This document shows positions 16,337-24,125 of a stretch of 64,000 nucleotides of DNA, one piece after another; position 1 is the stretch's first letter, and the number at the start of each line of letters is the position of its first letter. The DNA lies in the NCBI RefSeq assembly GCF_003432485.1, contig NZ_QVNQ01000016.1, positions 56,825-120,824 on the forward strand. The letters run 5' to 3'. The translations under genes were made by a program, and so were the position numbers. The notes under the pieces are model-generated. The model saw nothing but the letters and a program-made list of their open reading frames with translations. It had not been told where the DNA came from and made no database searches. The DNA is from Actinomadura spongiicola. GTDB taxonomy: Bacteria > Actinomycetota > Actinomycetes > Streptosporangiales > Streptosporangiaceae.

Positions 16337-17170
16337 ATGAGAAAAACGGGGGACGGGGACGCGGCGGCCGCGCCGACGCGCCGCAAGGTCATCAAGGGGC
16401 TGGGGATCGCCGCGAGCGGCCTCGCGCTCGGCGGCGGGATCGCCGCCGCGGCGCCGCGGGAGGACGGCGAGGAACCGGCGATGGCCGTCCCGGACGCCCG
16501 ACCCTGGAGCCCCTCCCACGGCCATGTGGACGTGACCTGGTCCGTCGACACCTCGCAGAAACTCGTGGCGCTGACGTTCGACGACGGCCCCATGCCGAAG
16601 TGGACGCCGATGGTCCACGACATCCTCGACGCCGAACGCGTCAAGGCGACGTTCTTCATGGTGGGCCAGCGGGTGGTCCGCAACGCGCGGCTGGTGCACG
16701 GCCGGATGGACCGCCACGAGGCCGGCAACCACACCTGGACGCACGTGGACCTGGCCGCGCTCCCCCACCAGGACGTCTGCCGGCAGGTCCGCCGGGCGCA
16801 CAACGCCATCGCGACGATCACCGGCAAGGAGCCCCGGCATCTGCGGCCGCCGTTCGGCCGGCTGGGCGGCGCGACCCTCAGCGCCGCCGGGCAGTTCGGC
16901 TACGACCTCACCATCTGGTCGATCAAGATGCTGGAGAAGACGTACCAGCACGATCCGCCGCAGCTCGTCGACTACATCGTCAACAACACCCGGCCGGGCG
17001 CGATCGTCCTCGCCCACGACACCGGCAACGAGGACCGCCTGGTCGCGCTGCGGAACCTGGTCCCGATGATCCGCGGCCTGCGCGCCAGGGGCTTCGAGTT
17101 CGTGACGGTCTCCGAGCTGATGATGGCGGCGGGCCCGCCGCCCGCGCCCGTCCAGGCACGCGGGGCCTGA
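16337..17170 (+). CDS. Tat-exported polysaccharide deacetylase (NodB family, CE4)
   Basis: This 277-aa protein is predicted to be exported by the Tat pathway: TRRKVIKGLGIAASGLALGG (about 14-33) has the twin-Arg and hydrophobic stretch, with an Ala-rich region after it. The NodB domain has motif 1 LTFDDGP (catalytic and metal Asp), motif 2 GNHTWTH (metal His pair), motif 3 RPPFGRLGG and the later motif IVLAHDTG. CE4 enzymes remove acetyl groups from peptidoglycan or other surface N-acetylated sugars; the substrate here is unknown. No strong ribosome site precedes the ATG. It converges with the HIT gene. Confidence 0.9.
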   Translation: MRKTGDGDAAAAPTRRKVIKGLGIAASGLALGGGIAAAAPREDGEEPAMAVPDARPWSPSHGHVDVTWSVDTSQKLVALTFDDGPMPKWTPMVHDILDAERVKATFFMVGQRVVRNARLVHGRMDRHEAGNHTWTHVDLAALPHQDVCRQVRRAHNAIATITGKEPRHLRPPFGRLGGATLSAAGQFGYDLTIWSIKMLEKTYQHDPPQLVDYIVNNTRPGAIVLAHDTGNEDRLVALRNLVPMIRGLRARGFEFVTVSELMMAAGPPPAPVQARGA

Positions 17171-17195
17171 CCGCGACCGCCGGCTGCCTGGCCGG

Positions 17196-17765
17196 TCAGG
17201 GGGCGGGCCAGGCGTCGGCGAGCAGCTGGCGGGTGTCGCGCAGGAGCTGCGGCAGGACCTTGGTGTGCCCGACGACCGGCATGAAGTTGGTGTCGCCGCC
17301 CCAGCGGGGCACGACGTGCTGGTGCAGGTGCGCCGCGATCCCCGCGCCCGCAACGAGACCGAGGTTCATGCCGACGTTGAAGCCCTGCGCGCCGCTGGCC
17401 TTGCGCAGCGCCGTGAGAGACCGTTGGGTGAACACGGCCAGCTCCGTGTACTCCGGCTCGTCCAGGTCGGCGTAGTCGGCGACGTGCCGGTACGGGACGA
17501 CCATCAGATGCCCGGAGTTGTAGGGGTAGAGGTTCAGCACCGTGTACACCGACTCGCCGCGAGCGACGACGAGGCCCTCCTCGTCGGGCATCTTCGGGAT
17601 GTCGCAGAACGGGCACCCGTCGTCCGACCCCGCCCCCGTCGGCTTGTTCTCCCCCTTGATGTAGGCCATCCGGTGCGGGGTCCACAGCCGCTGGAAGTTG
17701 TCGGGCGCGCCGGCGCCGCCCGTCTCCTCCTCGGAGCGGGGCGTCCGCTCGTTCTCTGCGCTCAA
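17196..17765 (-). CDS. HIT-domain protein (diadenosine tetraphosphate phosphorylase-like)
   Basis: This 189-aa protein has the histidine triad HLHQHVVPRW and upstream motifs NLYPYNSGHLMVVPYRHV typical of the Ap4A phosphorylase/hydrolase branch of HIT proteins found beside pgsA in actinobacteria. A CPFC motif (DGCPFCDIPK) may bind metal. A TTG start is proposed because AAAGGAG lies 9 nt upstream and no ATG or GTG is in frame nearby before the conserved region. It is downstream of thrS in transcription order, separated by two genes. Confidence 0.88.
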   Translation of the reverse strand: MSAENERTPRSEEETGGAGAPDNFQRLWTPHRMAYIKGENKPTGAGSDDGCPFCDIPKMPDEEGLVVARGESVYTVLNLYPYNSGHLMVVPYRHVADYADLDEPEYTELAVFTQRSLTALRKASGAQGFNVGMNLGLVAGAGIAAHLHQHVVPRWGGDTNFMPVVGHTKVLPQLLRDTRQLLADAWPAP

Positions 17766-17955
17766 GGCGGCGGTCTCCTTTTGTTCACTGCCTGACCAGC
17801 AGCATAGAGAGAAGGGGCCGTGGGGCAGTAGGCGGGATGCCCGCGCACCCCCGTCCGCGCGGGGTCCCGGGACGCGCACGCGTATCCGACTTCGCGTGAC
17901 GCCCCGCGGATTCCTCCGCCACGATGGTCACCCGACCGAACCGTGGGGAGCGATC

Positions 17956-18498
17956 ATGACCGGGCTTGACAGGGGCTTCACCGGCGCCGGCGGGCCGAGG
18001 CCGGAGGGCGGGCCGTTCTTCCCGGGACCGCCGCTGCCCGCCCCGCCCGCCCCGCCCGCCGCGGTGACGTCCACCCCCGGCTCGGGGGCGAACGCGCTGC
18101 CGTTGACGTTGCACGGCTCCTCGGAGGACATCACGACCCCGGTGGACGGCCGCGTCACGATCGAGAACGGGGTCATCGGGAAGATCGCCGCGCTGGCCGC
18201 GCTGGAGGTCGCCGGTGTCGCCGCGCTCGTGCCGCTTCCCGGCGCCGCGGGCCCGGAGCCGGACGCGCGGCGGGCGGCGACGGGTGTGCGCGTCGACCTC
18301 GACGAGAACGCGGACGAGGTCAGGCTCGACCTCGCCATCGCCGTCGAGTACGGCAGCGTCGTCAAGGACGTGGCCAGGGTGGTGATGGGGAACGTGGCGC
18401 GGGTGACCGGGCTGATGCTCGGCACGCGGGTCACGGCCGTCAACGTGTCCGTCGAGGATGTGCGCGTGCCGGGCGATCACGCGACGGCGCGGGCGTAG
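17956..18498 (+). CDS. Asp23/Gls24 family envelope-stress protein
   Basis: This 180-aa protein starts with a Gly/Pro-rich unstructured segment of about 60 residues. The Asp23/Gls24 domain follows: GRVTIENGVIGKIAALAALEVAGVAAL, then LDLAIAVEYGSVVKDVARVVMGNVARVTGLMLGTRVTAVNVSVEDV. Members of this family are small cytoplasmic proteins linked to cell-envelope stress and, in staphylococci, to a membrane anchor (AmaP). The start follows GGGGAG. Its last 22 nt overlap the tail of the convergent gene, so opposing transcripts share sequence. Confidence 0.88.
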   Translation: MTGLDRGFTGAGGPRPEGGPFFPGPPLPAPPAPPAAVTSTPGSGANALPLTLHGSSEDITTPVDGRVTIENGVIGKIAALAALEVAGVAALVPLPGAAGPEPDARRAATGVRVDLDENADEVRLDLAIAVEYGSVVKDVARVVMGNVARVTGLMLGTRVTAVNVSVEDVRVPGDHATARA

Positions 18499-19076
18499 CA
18501 CGTCTGCATCGCGACCCCGATGGAGATCGCCGTGACCTTGACACGCTGGACGAGCCGAGGCGCGACGCCCCGGAAACGGAACGTGTGCGGCCCGCGGCCC
18601 CGGACGGTGGCCTGCCGCGACTCCGGCGTCCCGCCACCGCGCAGGGACAGTTCGGCCCGGATCGCGCCGCCGGCGGAGACGCTGACGACGACGTCCACGC
18701 CGCCGGGGGCGGCGCGGTAGTACGCCGTCCCCCGCGGGCAGGGGGCGAGGGCGGCCGAACGGCCCTGCTCGGGGATCGGGGGCCCGCCGCCGCGCCCGCC
18801 CGGGTACGGTTCCCCGCCACGGTCGCGGCGCGGCGCGGGAACGGTCGGGGGCACCGGGACGGCGCTGCCGGGGACGGCCGCCCGGTCGCCGGACGGGCCC
18901 GCCGATCTCACGGTCCCGGTCGTGGTGCCGCTCGTCCCGTCGTCCATCAGGGGCATGAGCAGGACCACCAGGGCGGCCACCGCGAGCAGCGCCGCGCCGC
19001 CGTAGCCCGCGACCCGGAACCAGCCGGACCGGGCCCAGCCGGGCCGGGCCCTCGGCACCGGCCCGCTGGACCTCAT
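18477..19076 (-). CDS. Membrane-anchored protein of unknown function
   Basis: The 199-aa protein has a basic N-terminus, one membrane helix (about 25-42, YGGAALLAVAALVVLLMPL) and an external part. The external part starts with a Ser/Pro/Gly/Arg-rich linker and ends in a predicted beta-rich domain with two Cys (APCPRGTAYYRAAPGGVDVVV; AMQTCYARAVA) that could form a disulfide. I recognise no family. ATG 19076 has GAAGGA 8 nt upstream. It lies 29 nt downstream of thrS and is probably co-transcribed with it. Confidence 0.75.
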   Translation of the reverse strand: MRSSGPVPRARPGWARSGWFRVAGYGGAALLAVAALVVLLMPLMDDGTSGTTTGTVRSAGPSGDRAAVPGSAVPVPPTVPAPRRDRGGEPYPGGRGGGPPIPEQGRSAALAPCPRGTAYYRAAPGGVDVVVSVSAGGAIRAELSLRGGGTPESRQATVRGRGPHTFRFRGVAPRLVQRVKVTAISIGVAMQTCYARAVA

Positions 19077-19105
19077 GTCCGCCGTCCTTCGAACAGTGCG
19101 TGGCG

Positions 19106-21082
19106 TCAGATCTGGACGCGGGCCTCGACGGCCTTGACGATCTCGTCGACCGCCTCGGCGATCGGGACGCCGTTCTTCTGCTCGCCACTGCGGTACCGGA
19201 ACGACACGGCGTCCTTGGCCACGTCGTCGTCGCCCGCGAGCAGCATGTACGGGATCTTCTGCTTCTGCGCGTTGCGGATCTTCTTCTGCATCCGGTCGGA
19301 GGAGGCGTCCACCTCGACGCGGACGCCGCGCTCGCGAAGCTCCGCGGCGACCCTCCGCAGGTGCGGGACGTGGGCGTCGCCGATCGGGATGCCGACGGCC
19401 TGCACCGGCGCCAGCCACGGCGGCATCGCGCCCGCGTAGTGCTCCAGCAGCACGCCGAAGAACCGCTCGATCGAGCCGAACAGCGCTCGGTGGATCATGA
19501 CGGGCTGCTTGCGGGTGCCGTCCGCCGCCTGGTACTCCAGCCCGAACCGCTTGGGCTGGTTGAAGTCGACCTGGATGGTGGACAGCTGCCAGGTCCGGCC
19601 GATGGCGTCCTTGGCCTGCACGGAGATCTTCGGTCCGTAGAACGCCGCGCCGCCGGGGTCGGCGACGAGTTCGAGCCCGGAGTCCGCGGCGGCCTCCTCC
19701 AGCGCTGCGGTGGCGGCCGCCCAGTCCTCGGCGGAGCCGATGAACTTCTCCGACTCGTCGCGGGTCGACAGCTCCAGGTAGAACTCGTTCAGCCCGTAGT
19801 CGCGCAGCAGGTCGAGGACGAAGGTGAGCAGGGCCTTGATCTCGTCGACCATCTGCTCCTGCGCGCAGTAGATGTGCGCGTCGTCCTGGGTCATGCCGCG
19901 GACGCGGGTGAGGCCGTGCACGACACCGGACTTCTCGAACCGGTACACCGAGCCGAACTCGAACAGCCGCAGCGGCAGTTCGCGGTAGGAACGCCCGCGC
20001 GCCCTGAAGATCAGGTTGTGCATCGGGCAGTTCATCGGCTTGAGGTAGTAGTCGCCGCCGTCGACCTCCATGGGCGGGAACATGTCGTCCTTGTACCAGC
20101 CGAGGTGCCCGGAGGTGTCGAACAGGTCGCCCTTGGTGATGTGCGGGGTGTTGACGAACTCGTAGCCGCTCTCCTCGTGCCGCCTGCGGGAGTAGTCCTC
20201 CATGACGCGGCGGACGACGCCGCCCTTCGGGTGGAAGACGGCGAGGCCGCTGCCGATCTCGGGCGGGAAGGAGAACAGGTCGAGTTCGGCGCCGAGCCTG
20301 CGGTGGTCGCGTTTCTCGGCCTCCTCCAGGAACCGCAGGTACTCGTCCTGCTTCTCCCTGGATTCCCACGCGGTGCCGTAGATCCGCTGGAGCTGCGGGT
20401 TCTTCTCGCTGCCGCGCCAGTAGGCGCCGCCGGACCGCATCAGTTTGAACGCGGGGATGACCCGGGTGGACGGCAGGTGCGGCCCGCGGCACAGGTCCTT
20501 CCAGCGCAGGTCGCCGGACTTGGCGTCGAGGTTGTCGTAGATGGTCAGCTCGCCGCCGCCGACCTCGACGCTCGCGCCCTCGGCCGCGTCCTCGGCGGAG
20601 CCGGAACCCTTGAGCCCGATGAGCTCCAGCTTGTAAGGCTCGGCGGCGAGTTCGGCGCGGGCCTCGTCGTCGGAGACGGCGCGGCGGGAGAACCGCTGCC
20701 CCTGCTTGACGATCTCGCGCATCCGCTTCTCGACGCGCTTGAGGTCCTCGGGGGTGAACGGCTCGGGGACGTCGAAGTCGTAGTAGAAGCCGTTCTCCAC
20801 GGGCGGTCCGATGCCGAGCTTCGCCTCGGGGAACAGTTCCTGGACGGCCTGCGCCATGACGTGCGCGGCGGAGTGCCGCATGATCGCCCGGCCGTCGGCG
20901 GAGCCGATCTCGACGGGCTCGACGACGTCGCCGTCGCGGAGCTCGGACGCCAGGTCGCGCAGCTCGCCGTCGACCCGGGCGGCGACGACGGTGCGGCCGT
21001 CGGCGTCCAGCGCCTGGCCCGCGGTGGTGCCCGCCGGCACCGCCCGCTCGCTCCCGTCGAGGGTGATGCGCAGCTCGGACAC
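19106..21082 (-). CDS. thrS: Threonyl-tRNA synthetase
   Basis: ThrS is a class II synthetase charging tRNA-Thr. The N-terminal TGS domain (VSELRITLDGSERAVPAGTTAG) is followed by the editing domain with HSAAHVMAQAV and the GPxxENGFYYDF block. Class II motif 2 (YRFEKSGVVHGLTRVRGMTQDDAHIYC) and the Zn-ligand region PMNCPMHNLIF are visible, and an anticodon-binding domain ends the protein. GTG 21082 with GAGGAG 5 nt upstream matches the family start; an ATG at 21187 with its own GAGAGGA would add 35 Pro/Ser-rich residues. A 270-nt leader with a short Thr-rich ORF and a strong hairpin precedes it. Confidence 0.97.
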   Translation of the reverse strand: MSELRITLDGSERAVPAGTTAGQALDADGRTVVAARVDGELRDLASELRDGDVVEPVEIGSADGRAIMRHSAAHVMAQAVQELFPEAKLGIGPPVENGFYYDFDVPEPFTPEDLKRVEKRMREIVKQGQRFSRRAVSDDEARAELAAEPYKLELIGLKGSGSAEDAAEGASVEVGGGELTIYDNLDAKSGDLRWKDLCRGPHLPSTRVIPAFKLMRSGGAYWRGSEKNPQLQRIYGTAWESREKQDEYLRFLEEAEKRDHRRLGAELDLFSFPPEIGSGLAVFHPKGGVVRRVMEDYSRRRHEESGYEFVNTPHITKGDLFDTSGHLGWYKDDMFPPMEVDGGDYYLKPMNCPMHNLIFRARGRSYRELPLRLFEFGSVYRFEKSGVVHGLTRVRGMTQDDAHIYCAQEQMVDEIKALLTFVLDLLRDYGLNEFYLELSTRDESEKFIGSAEDWAAATAALEEAAADSGLELVADPGGAAFYGPKISVQAKDAIGRTWQLSTIQVDFNQPKRFGLEYQAADGTRKQPVMIHRALFGSIERFFGVLLEHYAGAMPPWLAPVQAVGIPIGDAHVPHLRRVAAELRERGVRVEVDASSDRMQKKIRNAQKQKIPYMLLAGDDDVAKDAVSFRYRSGEQKNGVPIAEAVDEIVKAVEARVQI

Positions 21083-21244
21083 GGATACTCCTCGTGGTGA
21101 TGGGCCGAGTGATGGGCCGGGTGGCGATGGATCGGCGGGTTCCGATGCTATCGACTCGGGTCGCGCGCTGAACGCATCCGCTTCCATGTGCCGTTCCTCT
21201 CGTCGTGGAGGGCACGGGGGCGGTCCCGGAAGGCGGCCCGGACA

Positions 21245-21282
21245 GCGGTGGGGCCCCGGGATCGCTCCCGGGGCCCCACCGC
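21245..21282 (-). terminator. 17-bp hairpin in the thrS leader (candidate attenuator terminator)
   Basis: The arms 21266-21282 and 21245-21261 are perfect complements (17 bp) around a 4-nt loop. The hairpin begins 8 nt after the leader-ORF stop codon. There is no U-tract. The 3' part of its 5' arm (21265-21271, CCGGGAG) is perfectly complementary to CTCCCGG at 21312-21318 inside the leader ORF, so an alternative fold can block it. Confidence 0.75.
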
Positions 21283-21290
21283 GTGCAGTG

Positions 21291-21353
21291 TCAGGACATG
21301 CCGCCGTCGCGCCGGGAGTGACCCGGCGTCGTCGTCTCGAACACATGCGGCAT
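21291..21353 (-). CDS. Putative thrS leader peptide with three consecutive Thr codons
   Basis: A 20-codon ORF encodes MPHVFETTTPGHSRRDGGMS. Residues 7-9 are Thr-Thr-Thr (ACG ACG ACG, 21327-21335). A -10 hexamer TAGAAT ends 7 nt before the ATG, so the transcript probably starts at the ATG itself and is leaderless. Directly after the Thr codons CGCCGGG (21322-21328) pairs with CCCGGCG (21310-21316). The second arm can instead pair with the 5' arm of the downstream hairpin. This is the arrangement of a ribosome-mediated attenuator: stalling at Thr codons would mask arm 1 and favour antitermination into thrS. The inference is from sequence alone. Confidence 0.6.
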   Translation of the reverse strand: MPHVFETTTPGHSRRDGGMS

Positions 21354-21360
21354 GGGTCCG

Positions 21361-21366
21361 ATTCTA
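21361..21366 (-). promoter_or_regulatory. Candidate -10 box for the leaderless thrS leader transcript
   Basis: TAGAAT on the minus strand ends 7 nt before the leader-peptide ATG (21353). This predicts transcription starting at or next to the A of the start codon. No clear -35 is seen. Confidence 0.55.
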
Positions 21367-21385
21367 GCAGCTTGGCCGCCGATCC

Positions 21386-22018
21386 TCAGTCTCGGACGGC
21401 GACGCCGATGACGTGCGGCGAGGCGGGGTTGGCCCGGCCGGAGGTGGGGAACTCGAACCGGCGCTCCTCCCGGACGGTGAAACCTGATCCGACGATCCAC
21501 TCGTCCGTCGGCCGGGACACGTGACAGCCCGCGACGAGGAACGGCCACACCACATCGGCGTAGCGCTGGAAGCGCACCTTCCCCGGTGTCCGGGCCCGGA
21601 CATGTTCGTAATAGCGCAGCTCGCCGCCGGGTTTCAGGACGCGCCGAAACTCGGCTAGCGCGCGGACGGGATCGCGCACCGAGCACAGCACGAGGGACGC
21701 CACCGCCACGTCGAACGAGGCGTCGTCCACGTCGAGGCGCTCGGCGCGGCCCGGCCGGACGGTGACGGGGACGGGGGCCCGGGCGGCGGCGCGGGCGGCC
21801 CTGGCGCGCAGCCGCGGCTCCGGTTCGACGGCGACGACCTCGGTGACCTCCGGCGGGTAGTGCGCGAAGTTGGCGCCGTAACCGGCGCCCACCTCCAGGA
21901 CGCGGCCGGACGCCCCGGCGAGCAGCTCGGCGCGGTTGGCGTCGCCGCCCGCCTTGGCGCACCCGGCGTCCAGGCGCGGATAGAGCCGGGCGAAGATCGG
22001 ATGGCTCAGGTCGCTCAT
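21386..22018 (-). CDS. Class I SAM-dependent methyltransferase
   Basis: This 210-aa protein has SAM-binding motif I VLEVGAGYGANFAHYP (about 42-57), the acidic motif II region VVAVEPEPRLR, a motif III-like block SFDVAVASLVLCSVRDP and LKPGGELRYYEHVRA. The fold is that of small-molecule methyltransferases related to the methyltransferase-11 family. The substrate is unknown. It is divergent from the histidine kinase gene. The start at 22018 gives MSDLSHPIFARLYPRL; an upstream in-frame ATG is possible. Confidence 0.88.
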   Translation of the reverse strand: MSDLSHPIFARLYPRLDAGCAKAGGDANRAELLAGASGRVLEVGAGYGANFAHYPPEVTEVVAVEPEPRLRARAARAAARAPVPVTVRPGRAERLDVDDASFDVAVASLVLCSVRDPVRALAEFRRVLKPGGELRYYEHVRARTPGKVRFQRYADVVWPFLVAGCHVSRPTDEWIVGSGFTVREERRFEFPTSGRANPASPHVIGVAVRD

Positions 22019-22174
22019 TCCCGCAGTCTCCGTCGCCCCGCCGGTCATCGCAAGATCGTTCGCGTCGGGATCGACTCCGCGTTCGATACCGCGCTGATAC
22101 CAGGGAGGCGGGTCGGATCTCCCTCCGCCGGGGCAGGCCGTCGCTGGACCGTTCGTTCTAGGCTCGACCACACG

Positions 22175-23425
22175 ATGAACGACGCAGACCACACCTCGTC
22201 CGGGGCCCGCTCCCAGCTGATCGCGGGTGTCCGCTCGGCCGTCGTCCCCGGCCGGGACGACCCGGCCGTCCTGCTGCTGCCGGGCCGGCTCGCGCTGCGC
22301 GTCCCGATCCTGGTGGTCCTGCTCGCGATGACGATCGGCTTCACCGCGGGGTCCACCGCCATCGCCATCGTGGACTACGACGTGCGACCGGGCCTCGCCT
22401 GGCCGCTCGGCCTGCTGCAGGCGGGTCCGCTGATCTTCGCGGCGCGGTGGCCGCTCGCCGCGTGGCGGGTCGCGGCCGTCGGGCTGCTGCTGACGGTGTT
22501 CGTCCGGCACGGGACGGGCTTCATGCCGTGGCCCGTCACCGCGATCCTCGCCCTGGTCGTCATCCTGTTCTTCACCGGGGTCGGCGCGGACCGGCAGACC
22601 AGCGTCGGCGTCGGCGCGGTCACGGTCTGCGGGGTGCTGACGCCCGCGGTGCTGTTCGGGATGCCGGGCTGGTTCGGCATGATCCTCGCCGGGGTCACGT
22701 TGACCGCGCTGGCGTTCGGCGACGCGGTCGGCGGCCGGCACTCGGCCGTGGAGGAGCTGCGCAGGCGCGAGGAGCAGCACCGGCAGGACCTCGCCCGGCA
22801 GGCGGTCCTGGAGGAGCGCGCCCGCATCGCCCGGGAGCTGCACGACGTGGTGGCGCACCACATGTCGGTGATCGCGATGCAGGCGGAGGCCGCCCCCTAC
22901 AAGATCCCGGACATGCCGGACGCCGCGAAGCAGACGTTCGGGGTGGTGCGGGACGCGGCGCGCGAGGCGCTCACCGAGACGCGGCGCGTCGTGGGGCTGC
23001 TGCGCGCGGACGACGAGGGTGCCGAGCGGACCCCGCAGCCCGGCCTGGAACGGCTGGACGACCTGACCGCCGCCGCCCGCCGCTCGGGGCTGTCGGTCGC
23101 GACCGTCGTGGTCGGGATGCCGCGGCAACTGGACACGGGGGTCGACCTGTCGGCGTACCGGATCGTCCAGGAGTCGCTGAGCAACGCGTCCCGGTACGCG
23201 CCCGGCGCCCGGGTCCACGTCGAGATCAAGTACGGCGCGGAGGCGTTGACGGTGTCGGTCGCCGACGACGGGCCGCGCAGCACACCGGAGGAGTCGCAGG
23301 GCGGCGGGCACGGTCTGGTCGGGATGCGCGAGCGGGTGACGATGCTGGACGGCCGGCTCGACGCCGGCCCGCGCGACGGCGGTTGGTCGGTCGTCGCGGA
23401 ACTGCCCTACGGAGACACGGACTGA
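22175..23425 (+). CDS. Two-component sensor histidine kinase (NarL-linked, HisKA_3 type)
   Basis: This 416-aa membrane sensor has about five hydrophobic helices (residues 42-190) with no large external domain. A cytoplasmic dimerisation region follows with the phospho-acceptor motif RARIARELHDVVAHHMSVIAMQAEA. The ATPase domain shows the N-box YRIVQESLSNASRYAPGA and G-boxes VADDGPRS and GGGHGLVGMRERV. This is the standard layout of actinobacterial class II kinases that pair with LuxR-type regulators. TAGGCT (22159-22164) lies 10 nt before the ATG, predicting a near-leaderless mRNA. The response regulator follows by 25 nt. Confidence 0.93.
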   Translation: MNDADHTSSGARSQLIAGVRSAVVPGRDDPAVLLLPGRLALRVPILVVLLAMTIGFTAGSTAIAIVDYDVRPGLAWPLGLLQAGPLIFAARWPLAAWRVAAVGLLLTVFVRHGTGFMPWPVTAILALVVILFFTGVGADRQTSVGVGAVTVCGVLTPAVLFGMPGWFGMILAGVTLTALAFGDAVGGRHSAVEELRRREEQHRQDLARQAVLEERARIARELHDVVAHHMSVIAMQAEAAPYKIPDMPDAAKQTFGVVRDAAREALTETRRVVGLLRADDEGAERTPQPGLERLDDLTAAARRSGLSVATVVVGMPRQLDTGVDLSAYRIVQESLSNASRYAPGARVHVEIKYGAEALTVSVADDGPRSTPEESQGGGHGLVGMRERVTMLDGRLDAGPRDGGWSVVAELPYGDTD

Positions 23426-23450
23426 TCTTCGGGCCCGTAGTGTGGTCGCC

Positions 23451-24125
23451 GTGACGATTCGGGTGCTGATCGCCGACGACCAGGTGATGATCCGCGACGG
23501 GCTCGCGGCGCTGCTGTCCTCCGATCCCGGGATCGAGGTGATCGGGCAGGCGGGCGACGGCCGCGAGGCGGTGGAGATGGCCCGCCGCCTCGACCCCGAC
23601 GTGGTCGTGATGGACATCCGGATGCCGGAGATGGACGGCCTCGCCGCCACCGCCGAACTGGTCGGCCCGCCGGACCCGGACGGGAATCCGGCGGGCGCGC
23701 GGCCGAAGGTCCTCATCCTCACGACGTTCGACCTGGACGAGTACGTCTACGAGGCGCTCGGCTCCGGAGCCAGCGGGTTCCTGTTGAAGGACGCCTCCGC
23801 GGCGGACCTGGTGAACGGCGTGCGGGTCGTCGCGGGCGGGGACGCGCTGCTCGCCCCGTCCATCACCCGCCGTCTGATCGGCGACTTCGCGCGGCGCCGC
23901 CGCCACCAGCGGCCGAGCCCGAAGGCGACCGCCGCGCTCACGCCACGGGAACTGGACGTGCTGCGGCTGATCGCCCGCGGGCTGTCCAACGCCGAGATCG
24001 CCGCCGAGCTGGTGCTGGCCGAGCAGACCGTCAAGACGCACGTCGGGCACGTGCTGACCAAGCTGGCGTTGCGCGACCGCACGCAGGCCGTCGTCTACGC
24101 CTACGAGAACGGCCTGGTCGGCTAG
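23451..24125 (+). CDS. Response regulator, NarL/LuxR family
   Basis: This 224-aa cytoplasmic DNA-binding regulator is the partner of the upstream kinase. The receiver domain has acidic residues in VLIADDQVM, the phospho-acceptor Asp55 in VVVMDIRMPEMDG, a Thr in LILTTFDLDEYV, and Lys in GFLLKDASAADL. A short insertion of about 15 residues (PPDPDGNPAGARP) sits before that strand. The C-terminal LuxR helix-turn-helix is LTPRELDVLRLIARGLSNAEIAAEL and VKTHVGHVLTKL. GTG 23451 is preceded after 7 nt by TAGTGT, so the gene may also be read from a leaderless promoter. The target genes are unknown. Confidence 0.92.
   Translation: MTIRVLIADDQVMIRDGLAALLSSDPGIEVIGQAGDGREAVEMARRLDPDVVVMDIRMPEMDGLAATAELVGPPDPDGNPAGARPKVLILTTFDLDEYVYEALGSGASGFLLKDASAADLVNGVRVVAGGDALLAPSITRRLIGDFARRRRHQRPSPKATAALTPRELDVLRLIARGLSNAEIAAELVLAEQTVKTHVGHVLTKLALRDRTQAVVYAYENGLVG

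Noticed and set aside
19100..21100. A plus-strand frame of more than 660 codons opposite thrS
   Set aside because: It mirrors thrS codon structure and has no ribosome site or recognisable domain.
19106..21187. Longer ThrRS starting at ATG 21187
   Set aside because: It has a plausible ribosome site but adds 35 Ser/Pro-rich residues before the TGS domain. GTG 21082 has GAGGAG at good spacing and matches family starts. The longer form is not excluded.
21083..21353. T-box riboswitch in the thrS leader
   Set aside because: No T-box sequence or specifier-loop arrangement is seen; the Thr-rich ORF with alternating stems explains the region better.
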